Shown piece after piece: positions 1 through 6,014 of a stretch of DNA of 10,245 nucleotides. A program made the position numbers and the translations under genes. The stretch's first letter is position 1; each line of letters starts with the position of its first letter. This stretch comes from Bacteroidota bacterium (GTDB lineage Bacteria; Bacteroidota; Bacteroidia; Bacteroidales; B18-G4): contig DAOVZP010000027.1 in the NCBI GenBank assembly GCA_030635045.1, forward strand, positions 1-10,245, read 5' to 3'. The notes under the pieces were generated by a model. That model made no database searches and was not told the origin of the DNA. It worked only from the letters and a program-made list of their open reading frames with translations.

Positions 1-1262
1 AGGAATTGCCAGAACTTGCCATCCACAACAAAGTCAGCCAGGTAACCGACTGCACCGGCATCGGCCAGAGGATACATTCCCATTGCTCCGGCTACCAATG
101 GCACATTGTCAACAATAGCAGAAAGCAGGCCTATGATAATGTTGATTGCATAAATATCGTGAAGATTTTCATCCAGTACTTTAGCTAACACATCCAAATG
201 CCCCATCGACTGTAATGCCGCCACGGCCGTAAGAATTCCAAGGAAAAAGAAGATCGTTGGTATATCAACTTTCCTAAGTATAGAAATAACAGTGAGTTGT
301 CTTTTATCTTCTAATGGCTTGTTTCGATGCAATATTTCAGTTGTCAGCCAGATCACTCCCAGGCCAAACAACATCCCCATATATGGAGGAAGGTGTGTAA
401 CAGTTTTGAAAACAGGAACAAACAACAAGGCCGCTACGCCCATTATCAGAAGCAGCTTCCTTTCAAAAGCACTTACAAATTCCCTTGTTTCCCCATTATC
501 AAGCACCGGCCTTTGTACATCACCTTTTACGGTAAATGTTACAATAACCAGTGGCACTATCATGGTCACCATACTTGGAAGAAAAACATACACAATAATA
601 TTGGCTGTGGTAACCTGTCCACCGATCCAAAGCATAATGGTTGTTACATCTCCGATGGGCGACCAAGCACCCCCGGCATTGGCAGCCAGTACCACCATAC
701 TTGCAAAAAACCATCTCGTTTTTTTATCATCAATCAGCTTTCGTAACAGGGCAACCATTACAATAGTCGTTGTTAAATTATCAAGTGTAGCTGACATAAA
801 GAATGTCAGGAAGCTAAGGATCCAGAGCAGCCTGACCTTGTTGGTAGTTTTAATGCGATCGGTTATGATCTTGAAACCCTGGTGCTGATCGACTGTTTCA
901 ACGATAGTCATGGCACCCAGCAGGAAGAAAAGTATTGAAGCAATTTCAACAAGATGATGCTCAAGATCATGAACAACAAAATGTGAGACAGAGATTTCTG
1001 TTGCGCTTTCCCAGATTCTGTCGAACCTGACATGATCAACGGCAGGATAAATAAACGTCATTACATCATGACTTATATCTTGCACCGCTCGCCAGGCCGG
1101 ACTCAGATCCAGCCCCAGAATGCCGGTTGAATTTAAAGCATATAATCCCCAAAGTACTGTACCGGTTAACAAAGCTGAAGCAGCTTTGTCGACTTTTATC
1201 GGATGCTCCAGAGCAATCGCGGTGTACCCGAGGACAAAAATGACAACCATTAAAATAAACAT
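1..1262 (-). CDS. nhaD: NhaD-type Na+/H+ antiporter, 3'-truncated by window edge
   Basis: This inner-membrane secondary transporter of the NhaD/ion-transporter superfamily exchanges cytoplasmic Na+ (or Li+) for external H+, giving salt and pH homeostasis. I translated the minus strand by eye: it is open without interruption for 420 codons from the ATG at 1262 to the window edge, so the last few dozen residues are missing. The protein is hydrophobic throughout, with roughly 10 membrane segments visible. Family-type motifs are SATLDNLTTT (residues 157-166), ANAGGAWSPIGDVTT (194-208) and AIVDNVPLVAG (382-392). The paired polar Asp161-Asn162, Asp205 and Asp385-Asn386 sit inside membrane segments and are likely ion-binding positions. 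The loop at about residues 50-95, between the second and third segments, is longer than I expect for the family. An in-frame stop lies about 14 codons upstream, and no earlier ATG exists. The gene is divergent from exbB across 261 bp. Confidence 0.93.
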   Translation of the reverse strand, partial: MFILMVVIFVLGYTAIALEHPIKVDKAASALLTGTVLWGLYALNSTGILGLDLSPAWRAVQDISHDVMTFIYPAVDHVRFDRIWESATEISVSHFVVHDLEHHLVEIASILFFLLGAMTIVETVDQHQGFKIITDRIKTTNKVRLLWILSFLTFFMSATLDNLTTTIVMVALLRKLIDDKKTRWFFASMVVLAANAGGAWSPIGDVTTIMLWIGGQVTTANIIVYVFLPSMVTMIVPLVIVTFTVKGDVQRPVLDNGETREFVSAFERKLLLIMGVAALLFVPVFKTVTHLPPYMGMLFGLGVIWLTTEILHRNKPLEDKRQLTVISILRKVDIPTIFFFLGILTAVAALQSMGHLDVLAKVLDENLHDIYAINIIIGLLSAIVDNVPLVAGAMGMYPLADAGAVGYLADFVVDGKFWQF

Positions 1263-1288
1263 AGCTTCTGTATTATAATTTATGGCAG

Positions 1289-1296
1289 CAAAAATA
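1289..1296 (-). promoter_or_regulatory. Candidate Bacteroidota -7 box for nhaD
   Basis: On the minus strand this reads TATTTTTG, a full match to the Bacteroidota -7 consensus TAnnTTTG, and lies 26 bp upstream of the nhaD ATG. The expected -33 TTG is not present at the right spacing (only a TTA-like triplet near 1315-1317). The region is A/T-rich, so a chance match is possible. Confidence 0.4.
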
Positions 1297-1441
1297 TAAA
1301 TATTTTAAGACTACTAAGCATATATCTCTTATTTAGAAATCTATATAAATAACTTTATTACGGACTGTATTCCAGTTAATAAAAACTCCGTGATCAAAGT
1401 CTGCCCGGCAGAATAATAAAACAGCCGATAATCAGTTTATA

Positions 1442-1459
1442 TTAACAGCAAAGTGTTAA
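1442..1459. promoter_or_regulatory. Inverted repeat TTAACA-N6-TGTTAA upstream of exbB
   Basis: This is a perfect 6-bp inverted repeat with a 6-nt spacer (GCAAAG), about 65 bp before the exbB start, in the nhaD/exbB divergent gap. Its size suits a dimeric regulator's operator. No partner regulator is in the window, and a 6-bp repeat in A/T-rich DNA is only modest evidence. The rest of the 1263-1523 gap shows a weak promoter-like TACATTTA (1502-1509) with TTG at 1481-1483, spacing 18, and nothing else I can name. Confidence 0.25.
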
Positions 1460-1523
1460 CAAAAGTGGCGCTTTCCCCTCTTGCAGGGATGAATATCTAT
1501 CTACATTTAATGCAAATTATTTT

Positions 1524-2216
1524 ATGATGATCATGAGCTTTTTATTACAGGTACAGAATGCGGCAGGCACTGCCGATCTTGAACCAACAGAGATTTCCAT
1601 CTCCATTTATGAACTCGTTCTTAAAGGGGGATGGATCATGGCTATACTTGGCCTGTTTTCCATCATTGCCATTTACATCTTCATTGAACGGTTTTTCACT
1701 ATCAATAAGGCTTCGCGCGAAGACCGGCATTTCATGAATAATATCCGCGATTTTATCAAGGGTGGAAAAGTAGATTCGGCACTGGCATTATGCAAAAGCA
1801 ATACGAGTCCTATCTCCCGGATGATCGAGAAAGGGCTGATGCGGATCGGAAGGCCACTCAACGACATCAATGCCGCCATCGAAAATGTTGGGAAGCTGGA
1901 GGTTTCCCGCCTTGAAAAGAACGTTGCCGGGCTGGCCACCATTGCGGGTGCAGCACCGATGCTCGGTTTTCTGGGAACCGTAATTGGTATGATCATTGCA
2001 TTTTATGATATGTCGATGGCCGGAAACAATATTGATATCGCCCTGCTGTCGACGGGGATCTACCAGGCCATGATCACCACCGTGGGCGGGCTGATCGTTG
2101 GGATCCTGGCTTATGTATGCTACAATATCCTGGTGGCTAAAGTAGAAAAGCTGGTTTACCTGCTTGAGGCCAGGTCAACGGAGTTCATGGACCTGCTTAA
2201 CGAACCGGCAAGCTAA
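1524..2216 (+). CDS. exbB: ExbB/TolQ/MotA-family proton channel subunit
   Basis: This inner-membrane subunit of the ExbB-ExbD-TonB motor uses the proton gradient to drive TonB, which opens outer-membrane receptors for siderophores, vitamins and glycans. The 230-residue protein has the expected plan: a short hydrophilic N-terminus, a first membrane segment (about 34-54, GGWIMAILGLFSIIAIYIF), a long cytoplasmic region (55-130), and two further membrane segments (about 137-165 and 178-205). The conserved stretch GLATIAGAAPMLGFLGTVIGM and the later TGIYQAMITTVGGL are typical of the MotA/TolQ/ExbB fold. In-frame ATGs at 1524, 1527 and 1533 are all possible starts; I kept the first. No Shine-Dalgarno sequence is seen. 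It is followed 11 bp later by exbD. TolQ is the alternative name, but the tonB-like gene downstream favours ExbB. Confidence 0.95.
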   Translation: MMIMSFLLQVQNAAGTADLEPTEISISIYELVLKGGWIMAILGLFSIIAIYIFIERFFTINKASREDRHFMNNIRDFIKGGKVDSALALCKSNTSPISRMIEKGLMRIGRPLNDINAAIENVGKLEVSRLEKNVAGLATIAGAAPMLGFLGTVIGMIIAFYDMSMAGNNIDIALLSTGIYQAMITTVGGLIVGILAYVCYNILVAKVEKLVYLLEARSTEFMDLLNEPAS

Positions 2217-2227
2217 AAACAGGCATT

Positions 2228-2641
2228 ATGGCTATCCAAACAAGAAATAAAAGAAAAGCAGAGTTCAGCATGGCATCCATGTCGGACCTGGTATTCCTGC
2301 TATTGATATTCTTCATGCTGACCTCCACCCTGGTCGCCCCCAATGCCATCAAGCTTCTTTTGCCCAACAGCAACAGCAAGACCATGGCCAAACAAACGGT
2401 GACCATATACATTAACGACAAGTACCAGTATTTTGTCGACGAGAACAGGGTGAGTGAACTGCAGCTGCAGGACCGTATCGACAATAAGATAGCAGGGCAG
2501 ATCGACGCTTCTGTTGTGCTACGGTCAGACAAAAGTGTTCCTGTGCAATATGTAGTAAATGTGATCGATGCCGTGAACAATATCAACAAGAAATATAATA
2601 CCAAGCACAAGGTAATCCTGGCTACAAAGCCAAAACGATAA
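2228..2641 (+). CDS. exbD: ExbD/TolR-family biopolymer transport protein
   Basis: This is the partner of ExbB in the proton channel. The 137-residue protein has a basic cytoplasmic N-terminus (RNKRKAEF), a single membrane helix at about residues 20-40 beginning SDLVFLLLIFFMLTS, and a periplasmic domain. Asp20 at the start of the helix corresponds to the proton-carrying aspartate of the family (Asp25 in E. coli ExbD). The periplasmic part (about 41-137) has the mixed alpha/beta character of ExbD/TolR. The gene sits 11 bp after exbB and 2 bp before tonB, so the three are very probably co-transcribed and translationally coupled. Only one exbD is present here, whereas some Bacteroidota loci carry two in tandem. 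Confidence 0.94.
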   Translation: MAIQTRNKRKAEFSMASMSDLVFLLLIFFMLTSTLVAPNAIKLLLPNSNSKTMAKQTVTIYINDKYQYFVDENRVSELQLQDRIDNKIAGQIDASVVLRSDKSVPVQYVVNVIDAVNNINKKYNTKHKVILATKPKR

Positions 2642-2643
2642 CA

Positions 2644-3492
2644 ATGAGCGAAAAAAATAACCGGTTTAAAGGTGTGGTGGGAACCATTGGTTTTCACTTG
2701 CTGGCATTGCTGGCTATTTTATATTTTGCTATGTCCACCCCCCTGCCCCTGCCGGGAGAAGAAGGTGTTGAAGTAAACCTCGGCAGCAGCGACCAGGGCA
2801 TGGGATATGTACAGGAACAGTCCCCTCCACCGGTGCAACAGCCACCTCCGGCCTTGCCGCCGCCACAGACAGATCCGGAACCCGAGCCCGAAGAAGACCT
2901 GATCACCCAGGATGTTGAAGACACCCCTGCCATTGAGGAGGAAGATGTTGAGGAAAAAGATGAAGAAAAGCAGGAAGAAGAAGTGATCAAACCGGAAGAA
3001 ACACCCGTTGAAGAGGTGGTGCAGGAAGCCGAAGCAGAGCCGGAACCTCAGCCTGAGCCCCCGAAAGTCAATGAGAGGGCATTGTATAAAGGCAACAGCA
3101 ACACCGATGGTGACGGGAGCAACCAGGGAGAGACCGGCGAACCCGGCGACCAGGGACAGCCCAATGGAACAATTGATGCTACCAACTATGAAGGTAGCGG
3201 TGGCCTTGGTGATGAGGGAGTAGGATATGACCTGGGCGGAAGAGGTGCCAAGCACCTTCCTAAGCCTGCCTATGATTCTGAGGAGCAGGGAAAAGTAGTA
3301 GTAGATATCAGAGTAGACAGGAATGGCAAGGTGGTTTCGGCTATTGCCGGAGCCAAGGGGACCACGATATCAGATCTCCGCCTGCGCAGGCTGGCAGAAG
3401 AAGCAGCCCTGCGTTCTGTATTTTCCCCCGATCCCAATGCACCTGTACGTCAAAAGGGTACTATCACCTATAACTTTATCCGCCTGAATTAA
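2644..3492 (+). CDS. tonB: TonB-family energy transducer
   Basis: This protein links the ExbBD motor to outer-membrane receptors across the periplasm. The 282 residues divide into a short cytoplasmic N-terminus, one membrane anchor (about 11-31, VVGTIGFHLLALLAILYFAMS), and a Pro/Glu-rich periplasmic spacer (about 57-148). A Gly/Asn/Asp-rich linker (about 150-200) and a C-terminal TonB-like domain (about 205-282) follow. The C-terminal domain shows the usual GKVVVDIRVDRNGKV strand pattern and ends TITYNFIRLN. The spacer is strongly acidic, unlike the Pro-Lys/Pro-Glu alternation of E. coli TonB, but is common in Bacteroidota. The gene begins 2 bp after the exbD stop. TolA is the structural alternative; the C-terminal domain favours TonB. 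Confidence 0.9.
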   Translation: MSEKNNRFKGVVGTIGFHLLALLAILYFAMSTPLPLPGEEGVEVNLGSSDQGMGYVQEQSPPPVQQPPPALPPPQTDPEPEPEEDLITQDVEDTPAIEEEDVEEKDEEKQEEEVIKPEETPVEEVVQEAEAEPEPQPEPPKVNERALYKGNSNTDGDGSNQGETGEPGDQGQPNGTIDATNYEGSGGLGDEGVGYDLGGRGAKHLPKPAYDSEEQGKVVVDIRVDRNGKVVSAIAGAKGTTISDLRLRRLAEEAALRSVFSPDPNAPVRQKGTITYNFIRLN

Positions 3493-3502
3493 AAAAAATC
3501 CA

Positions 3503-3541
3503 CACCCAACACCCAACACTCAACACTCAACACTCAACACT
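3503..3541. repeat. Heptanucleotide tandem repeat, unit CACTCAA/CACCCAA
   Basis: Five complete 7-bp units (two CACCCAA, then three CACTCAA) plus a 4-bp partial unit fill most of the 59-bp gap between tonB and folC. The array ends 10 bp before the folC ATG, so it lies where the folC translation-initiation region would be if the genes are co-transcribed. It contains only A, C and T on this strand and has no inverted symmetry, so it is not a terminator. Confidence 0.9.
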
Positions 3542-3551
3542 ATTTTTAGCT

Positions 3552-4769
3552 ATGGATTACCGGCAAACACTGGATTTTATGTACAGCCAGCTACCTATGT
3601 TCCAACGCATAGGGCCGGCAGCCTATAAAGCCGATCTGTCCAACACTATTGAATTATGTAAACTGCTGGGCAATCCTGAAAATGCCTTCAGATCGGTACA
3701 TGTGGCCGGAACAAATGGTAAGGGATCCGTATCGCATATGATAGCTTCCGTTTTGCAGGAAGCAGGATATAAAACAGGCCTATACACCTCCCCCCACCTG
3801 AAAGACTTCCGGGAAAGGATACGGATCAACGGAGCGATGATACCTGAAGAAAAGGTAGTGGATTTCATTTCTGCGCATAAGCAAGGGTTCACCGGGATCG
3901 GATTGTCATTCTTCGAAATGACTGTCGGGATGGCCTTTGACTATTTCAGCAAAGAAAAGGTCGACATCGCTGTAGTTGAAACAGGGATGGGTGGCCGGCT
4001 GGATTCAACGAATGTACTAACGCCCCTGCTTTCCGTGATCACAAATATTGGTTATGATCATACCCAGTTCCTGGGGGATACCCTGAAAAAGATCGCCGGG
4101 GAGAAGGCGGCCATTATCAAATCCGGCATTCCCGCTATTATTGGAGAAACGCAGGAGGAAGTAAAAGACGTTTTTATTGATCGTGCAAAAAAGATAGGAA
4201 GCCCGCTCAGCTTTGCCGACCAGGGCAATTATCCGGGAATCGAGCCCTGTTTAGCCGGTGACTGGCAAAAGAGAAACCTTAAAACTGCGCTGGCAGCGAT
4301 TATTGCACTCAGCAAGGCCAGATTTAATATCAGTGAAGATCAGATCAGATCCGGAATAGAAAACACGCTAAGCAATACCGGCCTTCTCGGCCGCTGGCAG
4401 ATCCTGCAAAATAAACCACTTGCAATTTGCGACATCGGCCATAACAGGGATGGAGTCAGGGAGGTGCTTAAGATGATCGATCAAACCCCGCATCAAACTC
4501 TTCATTTTGTTTTAGGCCTGGTTGCCGACAAAAATGCGGAAGCTGTGCTTGAATTACTCCCTGAGTCAGCCACGTATTACTTCTGCAAAGCTGATATCCC
4601 CCGGGGAATGGATGTTCATGAACTGAAAGAACAAGCAAGCAAATATCACCTAAGCGGCAAATCCTACAAGAGTGTTAAAGAAGCTTATCAGGCAGCACTC
4701 GGCAATGCAAACGAAAGTGATCTTGTATTTGTAGGTGGAAGCACCTTTGTAGTAGCGGAAATTCTTTGA
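3552..4769 (+). CDS. folC: Folylpolyglutamate synthase / dihydrofolate synthase
   Basis: This cytoplasmic ATP-dependent Mur-ligase-family enzyme joins glutamate to dihydropteroate and/or extends the polyglutamate tail of folates. The 405-residue protein carries the ATP-binding loop GTNGKGS (53-59) and the FolC signature around TSPHLKDFRERIRING (80-95). The Mur-ligase central motif is VETGMGGRLDSTNV, followed by NIGYDHTQFLG and GEKAAIIK. The C-terminal domain includes LGRWQ and DIGHN and ends VFVGGSTFVVAEIL. It is slightly short for the family because the region between the substrate strand and GDWQKRNLKTAL (about residues 220-240) is compact; all recognised catalytic motifs remain. Placement directly after exbBD-tonB is a common Bacteroidota arrangement. 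Its TGA stop is the first triplet of the following repeat array. Confidence 0.95.
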   Translation: MDYRQTLDFMYSQLPMFQRIGPAAYKADLSNTIELCKLLGNPENAFRSVHVAGTNGKGSVSHMIASVLQEAGYKTGLYTSPHLKDFRERIRINGAMIPEEKVVDFISAHKQGFTGIGLSFFEMTVGMAFDYFSKEKVDIAVVETGMGGRLDSTNVLTPLLSVITNIGYDHTQFLGDTLKKIAGEKAAIIKSGIPAIIGETQEEVKDVFIDRAKKIGSPLSFADQGNYPGIEPCLAGDWQKRNLKTALAAIIALSKARFNISEDQIRSGIENTLSNTGLLGRWQILQNKPLAICDIGHNRDGVREVLKMIDQTPHQTLHFVLGLVADKNAEAVLELLPESATYYFCKADIPRGMDVHELKEQASKYHLSGKSYKSVKEAYQAALGNANESDLVFVGGSTFVVAEIL

Positions 4770-4849
4770 AATCAGAAATCAGATACCAGAACTACGAATT
4801 CTGAATTAATTTCTGATTTCTGATATCTGATTTCTGCTATCTGATTTCA
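4767..4849. repeat. Inverted heptamer array spanning both convergent stop codons; possible bidirectional terminator
   Basis: The gap between convergent folC and thiS is built of heptamers. Two AATCAGA units (4770-4783) face five units of the reverse complement (TCTGATT, TCTGATA, TCTGATT, TCTGCTA, TCTGATT; 4812-4846). The outer ends are perfect 10-bp inverted copies, TGAAATCAGA at 4767-4776 and TCTGATTTCA at 4840-4849. The TGA at each end is the stop codon of folC and of thiS respectively. The strand can fold with a 13-bp stem pairing 4773-4785 with 4824-4836. The convergent location makes a bidirectional transcription terminator plausible, although no U-tract follows the stem. Confidence 0.75.
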
Positions 4850-5050
4850 CCCACCCGATATCATATGAAGTATATTCACCTCATCCCCATCCCTGACCGG
4901 GGCTTCAGCACGCTCATCTTTCCTGACCAGCGCCCCGTTGATCTTGGTGACCAGTAATTTGAAAGTAAAATTCTTTATCTGGATCAATTCAGCAAGGCTG
5001 ATCTCATCCTTATCTATGCTTTCTTTGCGATTATTCAGTAAGATCTCCAT
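4847..5050 (-). CDS. thiS: ThiS/MoaD-family sulfur carrier protein
   Basis: This is a small ubiquitin-like protein whose C-terminal glycine is adenylated and then thiocarboxylated to deliver sulfur. With the start at 5050 (MEILLNNR) it is 67 residues, the usual ThiS size. A longer start at 5062 adds four residues and overlaps the upstream gene. The beta-grasp pattern is visible: MEILLNN, a helix SLAELIQIKN, LLVTKINGALVRKDE, VRDGDEVNILHMISGG. The terminal Gly-Gly is immediately followed by the stop. The start lies 1 nt after the thiF stop, implying translational coupling. The sequence resembles ThiS more than MoaD. No other thiamine gene is nearby, and the neighbouring AOR needs a pterin dithiolene, so a MoaD-like role in Mo/W cofactor synthesis is a real alternative. 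The stop codon falls in the flanking heptamer repeat. Confidence 0.85.
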   Translation of the reverse strand: MEILLNNRKESIDKDEISLAELIQIKNFTFKLLVTKINGALVRKDERAEAPVRDGDEVNILHMISGG

Positions 5051-5051
5051 T

Positions 5052-5636
5052 TCAGTCGTCATTAAGCAATATCTCCAGCACCAGGTTGGCCTGCATATTG
5101 GCTACGACTGCCACCCTGGGGCCTAATGGCGGTTCGCTGTCGGATACCTCTGTTTCACCATCACCAACAATAAACAATTTCTCCAGCCTTTTTGTTGTGA
5201 TACCTTCATTATTACCGTATCCTGCCAGTCCCTGCCCGGAGATAATATATTTCTCAGGCATATCGGCAAGCACGGTTTCTATGATCATCTGCTTTGCAGT
5301 ATCAATATCGAAAGCTTCTACGATCACATCACAGTCAGCGAAAAGCTCCAGTATTGTAGAAGGATCCAGGCTGATAACATGCGTTTCAACAGAAACCGAA
5401 TCATCTATCTCCCGGATGTTATCCCTCAATGCATTTGCTTTGAACATCCCAAGCTGATCACGGAAAAAGTATTGCCTGTTCAGGTTTGATGGCTTCACCT
5501 TATCATAGTCAGCAAGCACGAGCCTTCCAATGCCCGTCCTGGCCAGTGCAATGGCACAGTTGGACCCCAACCCGCCACAGCCGGCGATGCCGACGGTCTT
5601 ATTTTTTAACCGTTGCCGTATTTCTTCAATAGTCAT
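5052..5636 (-). CDS. thiF: ThiF/MoeB/HesA-family adenylyltransferase (short, ThiF family 2-like)
   Basis: This E1-like enzyme activates the C-terminal glycine of a sulfur carrier by ATP-dependent adenylation. The 194-residue protein has the nucleotide-binding loop GCGGLGS (19-25), then LVLADYDKVKPSNLNRQ (39-55) with the conserved Asp, Asn, Arg and Gln of the family, and CDVIVEAFD (about 105-113) for the crossover strand. It ends soon after GPRVAVVANMQANLVLEILL. It lacks the paired CxxC zinc motifs and C-terminal extension of full-length MoeB/ThiF, matching the short ThiF family 2. I start it at the ATG at 5636; a TTG twelve bases further upstream lies inside the -7 promoter box and is unlikely. 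The partner carrier gene follows after 1 nt. Orientation away from the AOR gene means it would need its own promoter. MoeB-like function for the tungsten/molybdenum cofactor cannot be excluded. Confidence 0.88.
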   Translation of the reverse strand: MTIEEIRQRLKNKTVGIAGCGGLGSNCAIALARTGIGRLVLADYDKVKPSNLNRQYFFRDQLGMFKANALRDNIREIDDSVSVETHVISLDPSTILELFADCDVIVEAFDIDTAKQMIIETVLADMPEKYIISGQGLAGYGNNEGITTKRLEKLFIVGDGETEVSDSEPPLGPRVAVVANMQANLVLEILLNDD

Positions 5637-5645
5637 GATACTATG

Positions 5646-5653
5646 CAAAGATA
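5646..5653 (-). promoter_or_regulatory. Bacteroidota -7 box of thiF-thiS (TATCTTTG)
   Basis: On the minus strand this reads TATCTTTG followed by CATAGT, a perfect TAnnTTTG match 9 bp before the thiF ATG. A transcript starting 4-6 bases after the box would have an almost absent leader. The box is embedded in ACTAT-N6-ATAGT (perfect 5-bp inverted repeat, 5644-5659 region) and contains TTTGCATA, a half-site shared with the operator-like elements near the AOR gene. No good -33 element is visible. Confidence 0.6.
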
Positions 5654-5672
5654 GTGTTTTGTCAATGAAACT

Positions 5673-5846
5673 GTTGAATTGGTTGAATTAGTTCAACCAA
5701 TATTTACCACTCAAAACTCAAAATTAAAAACTTTATAACCACAAAGGACACCAAGGATTTCACAAAGGAACCACAAAGAATCCCCTAATTAACCAATTCA
5801 ACTAATTCAACCAATTCAACTAGTATAACTAGTTTAACTAATTTAT
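5673..5846. repeat. Composite intergenic repeat region with 21-bp inverted repeat
   Basis: The thiF/AOR divergent gap (about 378 bp) holds several repeats and no gene. A perfect 21-bp inverted repeat pairs 5673-5693 with 5800-5820. The left arm also forms its own hairpin, a 10-bp stem (5678-5687 with 5692-5701) around TTAG. Between the arms are a heptamer tract (ACTCAAA, ACTCAAA, ATTAAAA; 5709-5732) and a CACAAAGG-type repeat (5739-5780, four variants at 10-12 bp spacing). The right arm belongs to a nonamer array of six units (CCAATTCAA, CTAATTCAA and variants; 5793-5846). No target duplication or transposase is seen, so this is not called a mobile element. Confidence 0.85.
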
Positions 5847-5902
5847 ACCCTTTCTAAACTACCTGTAACCAAGTATAACTTAAGGTATTATCCAACATTA
5901 CC

Positions 5903-5926
5903 CGATATGCATCCGTTTGCATATCA
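5903..5926. promoter_or_regulatory. Operator-like palindrome upstream of the AOR gene
   Basis: GATATGCA (5904-5911) and TGCATATC (5918-5925) form a perfect 8-bp inverted repeat with a 6-nt spacer. The 24-bp element starting at CGATATG matches the element across the promoter of the ModE-like gene (8234-8257) at 17 of 24 positions with identical spacing. It lies about 45 bp upstream of the AOR -7 box, a position more typical of an activator site than of a simple repressor site. The half-site CGWTATG recalls the CGTTAT arms of the E. coli ModE site. Binding by the neighbouring regulator is an inference. Confidence 0.65.
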
Positions 5927-5970
5927 ACTTTATAGAAACAGTTTTACTTCAGGTAATGAGTTTTAATTAA

Positions 5971-5978
5971 TATTTTTG
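5971..5978 (+). promoter_or_regulatory. Bacteroidota -7 box of the AOR gene (TATTTTTG)
   Basis: This is a perfect TAnnTTTG match, giving a predicted leader of roughly 30 nt before the ATG at 6015. The -33 position holds only a weak TTC (5948-5950). The TTG at its 3' end is in frame with the AOR gene but would be promoter, not start codon. Confidence 0.55.
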
Positions 5979-6014
5979 TTTTCTCTTGTACAAATCAATA
6001 AAACAGCACATAAT

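Noticed and set aside
292..888. 198-codon plus-strand open frame
   Set aside because: It is antisense to the clear, motif-bearing nhaD gene on the minus strand and has no recognisable protein pattern.
2197..2697. 166-codon minus-strand open frame
   Set aside because: It lies entirely opposite exbD and the gene junctions, and its composition is that of a reverse-complement shadow.
3503..3541. CRISPR-like repeats
   Set aside because: Units are 7 bp with no spacers between them; a simple tandem repeat.
5673..5820. MITE or insertion sequence
   Set aside because: Despite 21-bp inverted arms, the flanks (AAACT and TAGTA) show no target-site duplication, and no transposase is present.
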